From Hypericum androsaemum (taxonomy: Eukaryota; Streptophyta; Magnoliopsida; Malpighiales; Hypericaceae): a stretch of 64,000 nt of DNA. Below, in pieces: positions 46,643-56,756 of this stretch. Position 1 is the first letter of the stretch, and each line of letters starts with the position of its first letter. The notes under the pieces are model-generated. The model had not been told where the DNA came from and made no database searches. It was given only the letters and a program-made list of their open reading frames with translations. The translations under genes were made by a program, and so were the position numbers. The DNA lies in the NCBI GenBank assembly GCA_963995505.1, contig OZ023181.1, positions 22,750,366 through 22,814,365 of the forward strand. Direction: 5' to 3'.

Positions 46643-48482
46643 CACCCCCACACTTATTTCCTTGCTTGTCCTCAAGTAAGGAGCATCAGACACACACCCA
46701 AACTTTCAAACTCTTATTAAAAGACCACCCCACAACTAAGTAGTGTACCTACCTGAGCACAAGGAGTAAGAACGTGTAGACACCGCATCCTTGATGGTTT
46801 AACCCAGTTTTCGCACTTAGTAGATTACACTAGAGGGTTGACCACTCAGAGGTTCGAAATTTTAAGCTCACATATATGAGTAGTCAACTACCTATCACTC
46901 GCATACACGTCCGGGATCTCAAAGTTTCATACGTCTCACTTAGTGATGCCTCGATAAATGTGGGGCTCATGATCAAGGGGACTTTTCATTGGGTTGTAAT
47001 GGGGTTAAGGTCAGGTGAGGATAATATATGTGGGAGGTAGCTAAACCACCTGGCCGAGGAGCTCACAAAAATTTTCTAGCTCTCGTCTACTCTAAATACC
47101 TCACACTTTATCTAATATGCACTCATCCCAAGACTACACCCAAATCCTATTGACCACTTAGCTCGAGCCGTGCCATTTATTCACTTTCCAACCTCTTTCC
47201 AAACTTTCCACTTTCCATCATTCAACGTTTGTTCCATTTCCAACTTTCACATTCCCCTTTCATCACTTTTTCACTTTTTTCTTCTTCTTTTCCTTCACTT
47301 TTCTTTTTTTCTTTCTTTTTTTTCACTTTTCACAACCTTCCTCAATCACATCCATTCAGCACATTACACATCAAAGACAACTGGTCTCGGCTTCTTTGTC
47401 GGCCTCAATTCTACCCATTACCCCCATTGTTCATTCCCGAGCTATTCTACCAAATGAACCCTTACAATAATACCCCAAAGATTAAGACCTAATGCATCCT
47501 CAGACCAAAGTGATCAAAGGTGGGTAAGATTGTGGATATAGGGCTTACATATTGGCTTCTTATAATATTTCAAGGAAAAAGGCTTAAGCTCAACGTGTGT
47601 AAACAAGGGATATACAGGGTTTTTAGCTCTAAGGCTCTAAGCTCAATATCAAAGATGGCCCCCGTCCTGTCACTTACACCCACACCACAAAAATGGTACC
47701 AAGTGATGGCATGAAACCCGATGACCGGAGCAATGTAGGCACCTCATGCTATGCGAAGACGGTTGTCTCCTCCTTCGGCTCTAAAATCTCACAAGGTCAC
47801 TCATCAATGCCGCTAGTATAATCTACCAAGTGCAACCACTAACCTAAACAACCAAGGGTATTGTTCCTACACGTCTCTACTCATCGTACTCAAACTTGAT
47901 TCCTAACAAGGTATGAGGTTTAACTTCTAACAAAAGTTCAAAAATTCAGGGGGAAATTCATCATTTGCTTTAAATACACCACTTCAATCACAAACACAAT
48001 CCTAAATCCAGATCTAGACTCGATCACATACGCCAAACCGAAACGAAAATGCACGTTGACCCCCCCACACTTATTAAACACATTGTCCTCAATGTAGGGG
48101 ACACAAGCAAACAGCACAGGATAGAAACAAAGACCAGAAGGACATAACAGATACTACGATAACAGACAATAAGAAAGGAAGGGGATTGGTACTGCCCGTC
48201 AATCGTCGGTGGGAGGCGGTGGGGAAAGTTGGTGGGGTTTTGCTCGAACTGCCTTTCCGCACAACAAAGTTTGTGTATGGACTGGCGAATTCTGCTGCAG
48301 CTCAATTTGTCTCTGTTCTGAACCTCCTGCTAAGACCATTAAAATACTGAATCAAAATAACAATACTGAAGCAAATACAAACATAAAGAAAGATTAAATA
48401 CTAAACGTGCTAATTTAGAGTCGTTAGCTTAACTTTGTTACTCCCTGTGGCACTATGGTGGATAGAGGCGCTTATCGGTTAC
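46643..48482 (-). other. Gypsy-type element internal non-coding region
   Basis: No domain seen. CCCCCACACTTATT followed by TTGTCCTCAA appears twice, at 46646 beside the LTR and at about 48060, so a polypurine-tract-like motif (minus strand AATAAGTGTGGGGG) is duplicated 1.4 kb inside. The stretch 47160-47345 is nearly pure pyrimidine on the plus strand. Open stretches here are low-complexity. Confidence 0.5.
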
Positions 48483-48828
48483 TTAGAACTCAATTTTATC
48501 TGGGCCTATGCGAGGAAGTAACTTGCCCTTATGAACATCCACCATTGCATGACAAGTGTTGAGGAATGGACGTCCCAGAATCAATGGGTAGCTTTCATTG
48601 GTAGCATAGTCCAGCACCACAAAATCTACAGGTACGAGAGACTTGTCGACTTTGATTATCACATCCTCCACGATTCCATGTGGTTTCTTGACTGATTGAT
48701 CGGCTAGTTGAAGGTACATCTCCTTTGGCTTGAGGCCTCCAAGTCCAAGTTTTCTAAAAATAGTAAGAGGCATGAGATTAACATTGGCACCCAAATCACA
48801 TAAGCAATGCCCGGCAACGGCGCCAATT
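48483..48828 (-). pseudogene. Gypsy-type aspartic protease fragment
   Basis: Minus-strand open stretch with the retropepsin-like start LCDLGANVNLMPLTIFRKLG and the downstream PLILGRPFL motif, as in Athila/Tat-like Gypsy elements, where DLG is the usual catalytic triad. It ends at about QKIEF-like residues and a stop; nothing of reverse transcriptase follows. Its upstream end runs in frame through the tRNA-Asp primer-binding motif (encoding IGAVAG) straight into LTR sequence, so the normal N-terminal part is missing. It cannot act as part of a polyprotein in this arrangement. Confidence 0.75.
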
Positions 48829-49145
48829 TGATGTACGCAAAATTGATAAGCAATTAAACGCATAAGCAAATAGTATAGTGGTAAGTAAGGTTCTTAGAAC
48901 TGAGGGTTGAACACTAAATCAAGGCAAATAATTATGTGAAGCAGGAAAATTAAAGTTTTATAACGTTGTGAAAGGTCGCAAGTAAATAAATGAGATCAAA
49001 AACGCAAATAAAAGACGAGTTATAAATCAATGGAGATAAACAGGCACGATACCCTTATGGACTACCCATCTATGTCGAGACTATGGTTTTTATGAAGTTC
49101 TAACTAGTACCCGGAGTGTTCTAATGCATCTCCCTAACGCTTCCC
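48829..49145 (-). repeat. Internal LTR piece of the Gypsy-type element
   Basis: 317 bp almost identical to the first 317 bp (plus-strand order) of the LTRs, starting TGATGTACGC. It joins a perfect primer-binding motif on one side (48809-48824) and the gag reading frame on the other (at CCTAACGCTTCC|CTACGG). Confidence 0.88.
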
Positions 49146-49971
49146 TACGGGGATGCCTGGTACGTTCCTTTGGCCACATACCATTAACTTCAGCCATCTC
49201 TTCCATCAAGCGAGCAGCTTCATCAGCAGTCTTTCTCAGGAATACCCCTTGAGAGGAGGCATCAATATGATCACGGGATGGGCCATCTAACCCATTGTAA
49301 AAGATCTTCGTGAGGTTCTCCTGAGTTATGCCATGTTGAGGGAAGGAACTTTGGAGATCAGTGAACCGCTCCCAAGCCTCATAGATGCTTTCCCCATCAG
49401 CTTGTATGAAAGTATTTATGTCCCGCAAGAGCTTGGCTGACTTGGCCATTGAAAAGAACTTCCGAAGAAAAGCATGGGCCAAATCATTCCAACTCTGAAT
49501 CGTCTCTCCTTTTAACTTATTGTACCAAACACGAGCTCGATCTCTCAAAGAAAAGTGAAAGAGGCGCAGCTTCAAGACGTCATCATCAATATTTTGGAAT
49601 TTCATGATGTTGCAGATATCTTCAAATCGAGATAGATGATCTTGAGGATCTTCGCTTGGCAAGCTGCCAAATTGGACCGAGTTTTGCAGTAGTCCGACAA
49701 TCGCTGCTGGAATCTGGAAAGAGTGGGGACCTACAGGTGGTTGTTGTAGACCATTAGGGTTCCCATTCCATGTAGGAACAGATGATTCCAACAGCGTCCT
49801 TCTTCGTGGAGCGTCCCCTACAGCTTGGAGCGCTCCGTCTTCCTGATTTTGTGCCATTGCTCTCGCTTGGTCCCTCTTTTCACGCCTAATTACCCTTTCG
49901 AGTACTCCGATGTCAACCTCAAGCATAGTATTTGTGTCAAGGTCTAGTCCTTCACTCCGGGTTCTTGGCAT
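49146..49971 (-). pseudogene. Gypsy-type gag protein, 3'-truncated
   Basis: Starts MPRTRSEGLDLDTN at 49971 and is open for about 275 codons. It carries the Retrotrans_gag domain (SLPSEDPQDHLSRFEDIC, LFHFSLRDRARVWYNKL, AHAFLRKFF, YNGLDGPSRDHIDA). Gag forms the particle in which the element RNA is reverse transcribed. The zinc-knuckle part is missing because the frame runs into the internal LTR piece at 49145 and ends shortly after. Because it is open and long it could still be translated from the LTR promoter. Confidence 0.85.
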
Positions 49972-50085
49972 GCACTAGAGAATCCTGAAAAAGAAATCAC
50001 ACAAAATCAGCAAGTTTGCCACACAAAACTAATTGCTATTGAGTTTATGTCCTAAAATCTCAGTTCCGTGTCGACGGCGCCAATT

Positions 50086-51673
50086 TGATGTACGCAAAAT
50101 TGATAAGCAATTAAACGCATAAGCAAATAGTATAGTGGTAAGTAAGGTTCTTAGAACTGAGGGTTGAACACTAAATCAAAGCAAATAATTATGTGAAGCA
50201 GGAAAATTAAAGTTTTATAACGTTGTGAAAGGTCGCAAGTAAATAAACGAGATCAAAAACGCAAATAAAAGACGAGTTATAAATCAATGGAGATAAACGA
50301 GCACGATACCCTTATGGACTACCCATCTATGTCGAGACTATAGTTTTTATGAAGTTCTAACTAGTACCCGGAGTGTTCTAATGCATCTCCCTAATGCTTC
50401 CGCTCATTAGGGTGACAAAACTAAGCTAGAGTAGTTCATGATTACTAATCAACGCTTCCGCTCATTAATTAGACCAAGAATTAAACTAAACTCAATTATG
50501 AAGTTAACTCCTATCGGGTTATCCCTTAGTATCAAGATTCCTCATTAATACCTTAAGACATGTCAATTGACTCTTCCGTTGATTCTAATGCCTTCCGGTC
50601 CATTATTATCAACTAAAATCATAATCTAAGTGATCAAGTTAGATTAAGCATTAAGATCATCAATTGACAACTACTACGAAAGATAATCAAACCATAGCTA
50701 ACATAGACGAGTAATCACATAATTAGGGCATCACACTCATAAGAGAACTACTCGCTAAGCATGTTAACAAAGCACAATAGATTAACGAAGAACATGATAG
50801 CAATTAACATAAAGATAGAGATAGAGAAAGCTTAGTCGTGATGATCAAGCTTTGCTAATCCTCTCCCCGTGCTAACTGAAATCGCCCCTTTATTAAGCTC
50901 TAAAGGATGTTCTCAATATTGCAGTAGTAACGTCTTTTTTTTAAAACCTAAGAGACTAAGGCCTATATATAGCCAAAAGTCTAACACGAAAATAGGAAAA
51001 CCTAGAGGAGGTTTAACCTAAACTAGAAGTCTTGCTAGCCAAGTTATAATATAATTACGGTCCTAAGGCCAAAACAAGAGGCCAAGAGTCGAATACTTCT
51101 TAAACGAGTCAAATTTCTAACTAGATACGAAGTCTGGAATAAGCTGACATCGGGCAACTTGCGGCCGCTAGTTGATTAGCGATCGCAAGTTGGGTCTTCG
51201 ATCAACATTCTGTATCCCCTCACTAGCGGCCGCTAGTTGATTAGCGATGGGGAGGCCTTCCAACTTCACTGGCGGCCGCTAGTTTAACTCCCCGTCGCTA
51301 GTTGGGCTGCACAGCTTTATTGAATCTTCGTATTTTCTATTTTTGTCCCTCTTCTGCTCCGAATTTGGCTTCGACTATAAAAGAAAAAATGTAGATATTT
51401 TTTCAAGCTTTCTAACGGTATCTTATTTGATATAATCGGACACTCGAGAAAAAAGTTATGACTCTTGCAATATGGTCTCTCGAAATCACCCCTCCAACAA
51501 CCTTCATTGAGCTCCAATTTCCTACAAAATATGACAATGGGTAGAAATCTATTCCCGAACATAAATATACTAAATCGATCATAAGACTTAATATGACATG
51601 ATAAATATAACTCAAAACTTGACTAAACACGTACGAAATATACGACAAATCATGAGCGTTTACACACTCATCA
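50086..51673 (-). repeat. 5' LTR of the Gypsy-type element
   Basis: 1588 bp, the same length and nearly the same sequence as the LTR at 45055. The adjoining primer site (minus strand TGGCGCCGTCGACACGG) matches tRNA-Asp only over its first bases, unlike the perfect internal motif at 48809-48824. Confidence 0.92.
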
Positions 51674-52162
51674 ATTAGATTATCTTTTGTGATCCGATGA
51701 ACAACCTACCTCTCCGATCTTGAATCTACCATGTGTTTCTCATTAGTTTTGTATAAATACTTATTTTTCCTTTGTTAGTTTAGTTTTTTTTTTTCGAACA
51801 ACAAATCCCAATTTTAATTTCTTTATTTTTTTTTGTTAGATTAATCGAATATCGTACCTCTTTGGATGTGACTCGGTATCTTTTCTTGCTTACAATAAGT
51901 TTGCGAGTCATAAAATATTAGTTTATTTTTAGAGAACTCGACACACTGATCATTTAGTATGGAAATTAGCTAATTATTATCGTTATTATTATTATTATCA
52001 TCATCATTTTTTGGAGCTTTCTGTCTGCTCTCACTGTATATGTAGCCAATGGTAGAGGAGCTTAATCCAATCTACCTTGATCCTTCATGATTTATTAAAA
52101 TTAACAGGAAAGAAAGGTACATACCCAGGCTAGGAGAAGATTATACAATTAAGGAGATCATA

Positions 52163-53528
52163 ATGGAGGTGGAGCTAGTTGCTAAACATTGCATCAAGCC
52201 TTCTTCCCCTACGCCCCACCCTTTTAAAACCTACAACCTGACCTTGTTGGATCAGTTAGTACCTGCCGAGCCCGCCATGTTTATGCTTGTCTATCCGTTC
52301 AGGCAGTCCGCCGGAGAAGATCCCGCTCCCGAGAGGAGGACGGTACTGCTGAAACAGTCCTTGTCACAAACCCTCACGCATTTTTACCCGTTGGCCGGAA
52401 CCTTAAGAGACGAAGTCTCCATTGATTGTAACGACGAAGGGGCGTGTTACGTAGAGGCTGTCTGATCATCTCAACAACCTCGAGCGCGAACCGCTCGTCC
52501 GACACCTTCCGCTCGGGTTGTCTGCTCACCGGATTGAAGCGGGGTCTCATGTTATTATGATCAAGCAAACCAACTTTTCTTGTGGTGGGATGGTGATATG
52601 TGCTGGGGTTTCACATATGGTCGGTGATGGAAGTGTTCTGAGCTGGTTCCTCAAAGCGTGGGGGTCCTTGGCCCGCGGGTTGGATTCTGAGCATTTGTGC
52701 CCTAACTTCGATGCAAATGCAGCTTTCCGGTCTCACTATGATAAATTTCTCCCGAAATATGTGAGATTCTTCAACACGACCCATCATGTCGCAGGGACTA
52801 GGCTAGTCTTGTCCAAGAGGTTCGTGTTCGAAGCTGCAGCGATCTCCAGGCTCAAGACACAGGTTGCTAGCCCAAGTTTCGACAACCCGACTCGGGTCGA
52901 GGTTGTTTCGGCCCTTGTCTGGAGACAAATCATGGCTGTGTTTAAAGCAAGAAGATCAGGCCTCCACAGGGCATCAGGGATCACGCATATAGTGAACCTC
53001 CGGCGAAGGGCCGGCCACCTTTTTGCTGACAATTCGCCCGGTAACATCTTCTTCTCCGCGACTTCGGAGTGTACAATCGATGATCCGGTTCTGGGTATCC
53101 TTGTGATCCAAATCAGGGAAGCCATAGGCAAGATAAATGGTGAGTTCGTCGAGGAAATAACGGGGGGCGAAGCTGTCGCAAGGATATCAGAGAAAGTGAG
53201 GAAGAAACGGAACCAACTCTCTAACGGTCTGGACCACATAACATTTACCAGTCATTGCAATTTTGGGCTATACGACGTCGATTTTGGATGGGGCAAGCCC
53301 GTAAAAGCTGGGCCGCCGGAATTCGGAAGAGTCCCGATCGCCTTTCCGTTCAGTAATATCGTCACACTAACGGATACAAGAACGGGGAAAGGGATGGAGG
53401 CAATGTTGGTACTTGATGAGCAAGACATGTTGTTGTTGGAGCATGATCATGAACTCTTATCATATGCTGTCCTGGATCTAATGCTTAGCTCTTACGTCGC
53501 TTTGTTGTGTCGATTAATCAAAATTTAA
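52163..53528 (+). pseudogene. BAHD-3, BAHD acyltransferase with a 17-bp frameshift deletion
   Basis: Third copy of the acyltransferase. From the ATG at 52163 it is open for 100 codons. Near 52457 a 17-bp deletion relative to BAHD-1 (the codons for ARVKSPL) shifts the frame to an immediate TGA. The remaining sequence is open in the shifted frame to 53528. It keeps HMVGDG (from 52614), VDFGWGKP with the canonical DFGWG, and most family residues. The C-terminus differs from BAHD-1: a small deletion removes the old stop, so it ends SSYVALLCRLIKI. Codon 120 equivalent is CGA (Arg). The TATA box is weakened to GTATATGTA at about 52036. It lies in unit 3 upstream of the P450-b3 relic, as expected from the module order. 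Confidence 0.88.
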
Positions 53529-53986
53529 GTAAATTTGATCTACGAGTTTTAGCAGAGCACTGCAACATCCGGTCAACCAGATGTACGTGTTGTGTAATTA
53601 TTACAGTATTTAGGGTTTAGTCGCCAAGTGAGTCGGATACCAAGTTCTAAACCAAAAAATTATTACAGTATTTATTATATTTCCTGGGGTGTCGCTATAC
53701 GGACTTGTTGTGCAGCCATGCAATAAAAACATAACAAATTTGGAACTTGCCGGCCTGTTTCGGTTAATAATTTTTATATGCTACCATTTGCTTTTGTTAA
53801 TATCCTGAGACGGCCAACAGAACCACAAATATCATTACGAATCGGACAACAGGAATATACCAAATGAGATTTGTGCGTCGAACCATAATAAAATTTTAGA
53901 AAACAAACTATCGGACTCTAGAAATTTGCACTAATATATTAATATTTGGTGGGTAGGATGTCAAAAAATTCTATCTCATTTATGAG

Positions 53987-54544
53987 TAGGGATGGCAATG
54001 GACATGATTCGGATAGGATCTATAAGACCCAGATTCTTACCTTCTTTTTGGATGGTAGACCCAAATCCTTACCCTTATCCTCTTTAAAAATAAGGATTCG
54101 GGCAGGATCTGGGTCAGAAAAAACCGGGCAGGATAAGGGCGATCCGCGGGTTCGTATCTTTAAAAAAATATTTGATTAAAAAAAATTTAAATTGGCATTT
54201 GATAGTTTTCAAATAGCAATGTGATATTTTCATTCATTAAACAAATCAATACAAAGAACCAAATAAGCAAATCTTAAAAAAATTGAAGTTGGGTAGGTTA
54301 AAATTGAGAATTTTGTATTATGTTTATTAATTAATATACATATATATTATTTTAATATTAATTTAAAAAATTCGGGCAGGATCAGGGCAGGATCCTATAG
54401 ATCCATAGCCATGCCCTTATCCTTTTAAAATATCAGGATCCGGGCAGGATAAGGGTCTAGACCCGGTCAAAGTCAACGGGTCTTGGACCCTTCGGGTCTG
54501 GATCAGGGTAGACCCTCAGGGTAAGGGTCTAATTGTCATCTCTA
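53987..54544. mobile_element. hAT-type MITE, 558 bp
   Basis: Flanked by the perfect 8-bp duplication TTTATGAG (53979-53986 and 54545-54552). Termini are TAGGGATGGCAAT and ATTGTCATCTCTA (inverted, 2 mismatches). Subterminal regions carry repeated GGGCAGGAT/ATCCTTACCC-type words on both strands. It has no transposase. The 8-bp duplication and TAGGG ends fit non-autonomous hAT elements. Confidence 0.9.
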
Positions 54545-54552
54545 TTTATGAG

Positions 54553-56207
54553 GAGTCCGTGGCCAATTCCCGCCCCTTTCAGAAAATAAAATTTTTTGTT
54601 TAGGAGAAAAATAAAGCCCAAATCTGTCTAAAGCTCCAAAATTTTGGCCCAACCGCATAAATTTAAAATTCACTATTTTTTTTTTGCACTAATCCACAAC
54701 CAATATCACCATTATGATACATTTTATCGCCTTATATTTAACCAAAAAAAGGAGAAAAAATAAACTTAACTCAGAGTTACCTAGACTAAGGGGCGGACTG
54801 AAATTTTTTTAATTGTAAATACTTAGTGTAATATTGATATCAGCCATAAATATCATACAAAAGCAGCTCTCTAAGCTCATTAGGAAAATTAAGGACAAGA
54901 TTCTCCAAATCATAGTCTAGATTGATTGATTTTGAGAGCCAATCCACCACAACAATAGCCTTCCTAGAGATATAAAACCAGTTTTTTTATAAGTAGATTA
55001 TATTTACAAAACCAGTTTATACATTAGTAAATTCAAAAAATTAAGTTGGATATCAATACCCTGAAGTTCTGGGTTCCAACCAACACTCACAAAAACTCGT
55101 GGACTACGATGACTCGCGTGAGGACGAGTCTTGCGGTGGATGTTGTCGAGCCCATCTGAGACAAGTAGGAATGACGATGAACAATATTGACAATATCTGG
55201 GTTTTTACATGTTTTGCACTTTGTATTTTTGTACTTAGTGCACACATGTATATTAGTCCAGGTCTGGGCTTTGGGTTTTTGGGTAGACTAGGATTTGTAT
55301 CGATAGCAAGTATGTTTATTATTAGTAGAATTGATGTTTATTATTAGTGGAGTTGAGTGGTTGACTTTGTATTGTAATACTAGCTAATCAATTTTTTTTT
55401 ATCATCATTTTTTCATTAAATTTTACGACGATAGGATTTTTAATGAACTCTCAGCTACAATCCCATACTATTGTAGGGGGAGGAGGGAGGAGACAGTCGA
55501 ATGGCGGGGTTTGGTTCAACTGCTCTAAATATTACTTTACAGTAATATATATAAAATCTACCTTTTCAAAAAATATCGTCTGTATTCATAAGCCAAAGAT
55601 TTAGTTTCTAATAACTTTTATACATAAAATTTCAATTTTACATATAAAATTTAAATGAATTCAGAACATTTTATTCATTGCACTAACATTTAATAATAAG
55701 TTTATGTTATATCAAATTTAAATTTAAGTTAATAGAGAATTCTTCCAATTCTATGTACATCAAAAGTTGAAAAAATAGGCAAAAATAAGCTTCTAGTGTA
55801 TCATCTTTTAATTGTCTAATGGACTAATTTTGTAATAATATAAAAATTACTCATAAATATTTCGTATATAAATAAAAAATATCAACATTAGAAAAAAATG
55901 CTACTGCCATTTCAAAATAAATCATGTAATAGAAAGTCCGATCAATACAATTTTGCAAAAGTCATGGGTAAAACGGTGTTTGACTGATTGCATCTTAGTA
56001 CATATTCAACCGACCGAGATGTCATTCTCCGAAGATACTCCATTCTCTGCAACAACCACTAAGACACAACTAGATAATATGTTGGTTCCAACAACAAGCG
56101 ATGTCTTGTGTAGTTTTAAACATTATTTTAGTACAATAGCAGATAACACTCTAACATTATTTCTTATATAATTACGGAACTTTACAAAAGAGAACCTCAC
56201 CGAGACA
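54553..56207. other. BAHD-3 to P450-b3 spacer, no gene seen
   Basis: AT-rich. It carries a block like 35115-35200 of unit 2 (ACTCACAAAAACTCGTG, CGTGAGGACGAGTCTTG) at 55085-55165, and the P450-b upstream module at 55600-56165. The open stretch 55099-55347 has no recognisable domain. Confidence 0.55.
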
Positions 56208-56250
56208 ATGGCCATGGTCTTGTTTGGCCTTTTCGCTGTACTGATTCTTT
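56208..56250 (+). pseudogene. P450-b3 relic: first 43 bp of coding sequence
   Basis: Encodes MAMVLFGLFAVLIL, matching the P450-b2 start MTMVLFALFAISIL, and is preceded by the same conserved leader and TATATAATTACGGA motif. It stops at 56250 where Copia-2 begins. Whether the rest of the gene survives beyond the far end of Copia-2 cannot be seen, because the element continues past the window. Confidence 0.8.
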
Positions 56251-56566
56251 TGTTGCGCTGAAACCCACGGAAGCGATTTGCACTCACATAGACGAGAACA
56301 AGAATTTAACGAGGTTGAATCCTCGGGAAGAAATAAGCGATTTTATTATTATCGTCAAGGAGACAACATATAAAACCCCACAGAGAAGAAGAATTTTTTG
56401 TGTGCATTCTAAGTTCTCTCATGGGCTATTTATACACATAGATAGGGCACTTTACTTATCCTACAAGAACAGGGACTTCCTGAACTTTAGGATCAAGTAA
56501 ACGGTTAAGAGTTATACTCATACTAAAACTATAACTCTTTATCCTAATCCTCCAACTTAGTCAACA
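56251..56566 (-). repeat. 3' LTR of Copia-2
   Basis: 316 bp from TGTTGCGCTG (directly after the P450-b3 codons) to CTTAGTCAACA. Boundaries are inferred from TG...CA ends and the adjacent purine tract; the partner LTR is not in view. Confidence 0.68.
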
Positions 56567-56756
56567 ATTCTCTACCTCGGATCATGCATTCATGCATGAG
56601 ACGATCAATAACAAAAGTACCTCCATCTTCCAACGTCGATTGCACCATAGGCTGCCTACGTATCCTCTGCAAGGAATCAAACCGATCGTAGTTCACTTAA
56701 TGGCCTTCCTAGAAGGCCTCCATCAGGTTCCTAAGAACCTTTACCCTAAAAGGGTC

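Larger units (their letters stand above)
45055..51673 (-). mobile_element. Gypsy-type LTR retrotransposon, rearranged, without reverse transcriptase
   Basis: Bounded by the 5-bp duplication ATTAG (45050-45054 and 51674-51678). Both LTRs are 1588 bp. On the minus strand the order is 5' LTR, primer site, gag (49971-49146), a 317-bp piece of LTR (49145-48829), a second primer-binding motif for tRNA-Asp, a protease fragment, about 1.8 kb of non-coding sequence with a pyrimidine-rich tract, a polypurine tract (GTGTGGGGGTG) and the 3' LTR. Reverse transcriptase, RNase H and integrase are missing, so it depended on other elements. The near-identical LTRs suggest recent movement. Confidence 0.88.
44099..51952. 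mobile_element. Older solo-LTR-like insertion, itself interrupted by the Gypsy-type element
   Basis: The BAHD upstream sequence (GTCAATACGTGTTTAG; GTCAAGACGCGTTTAG in units 1 and 2) is broken at 44097 and resumes at 51953. TTTAG is present on both sides (44093-44097 and 51953-51957). After removing the Gypsy-type element at 45055-51673, a block of about 1.2 kb remains that starts TGTGTGTC and ends GACACACTGATCA, with a TATA box GGGGTATATATAAC at about 44510-44523. This fits a solo LTR in plus orientation. The left boundary is ambiguous by one base. Confidence 0.5.

Noticed and set aside
47170..47492. Overlapping Phe/Ser-rich open stretches
   Set aside because: They come from a pyrimidine-rich tract inside the Gypsy-type element and are compositional.
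46643..48482. An env-like gene in the Gypsy-type element
   Set aside because: No long open frame, signal peptide or membrane segment pattern was seen in the expected place.
53946..54179. 77-codon open stretch
   Set aside because: Lies almost entirely within the hAT MITE and its repeats.
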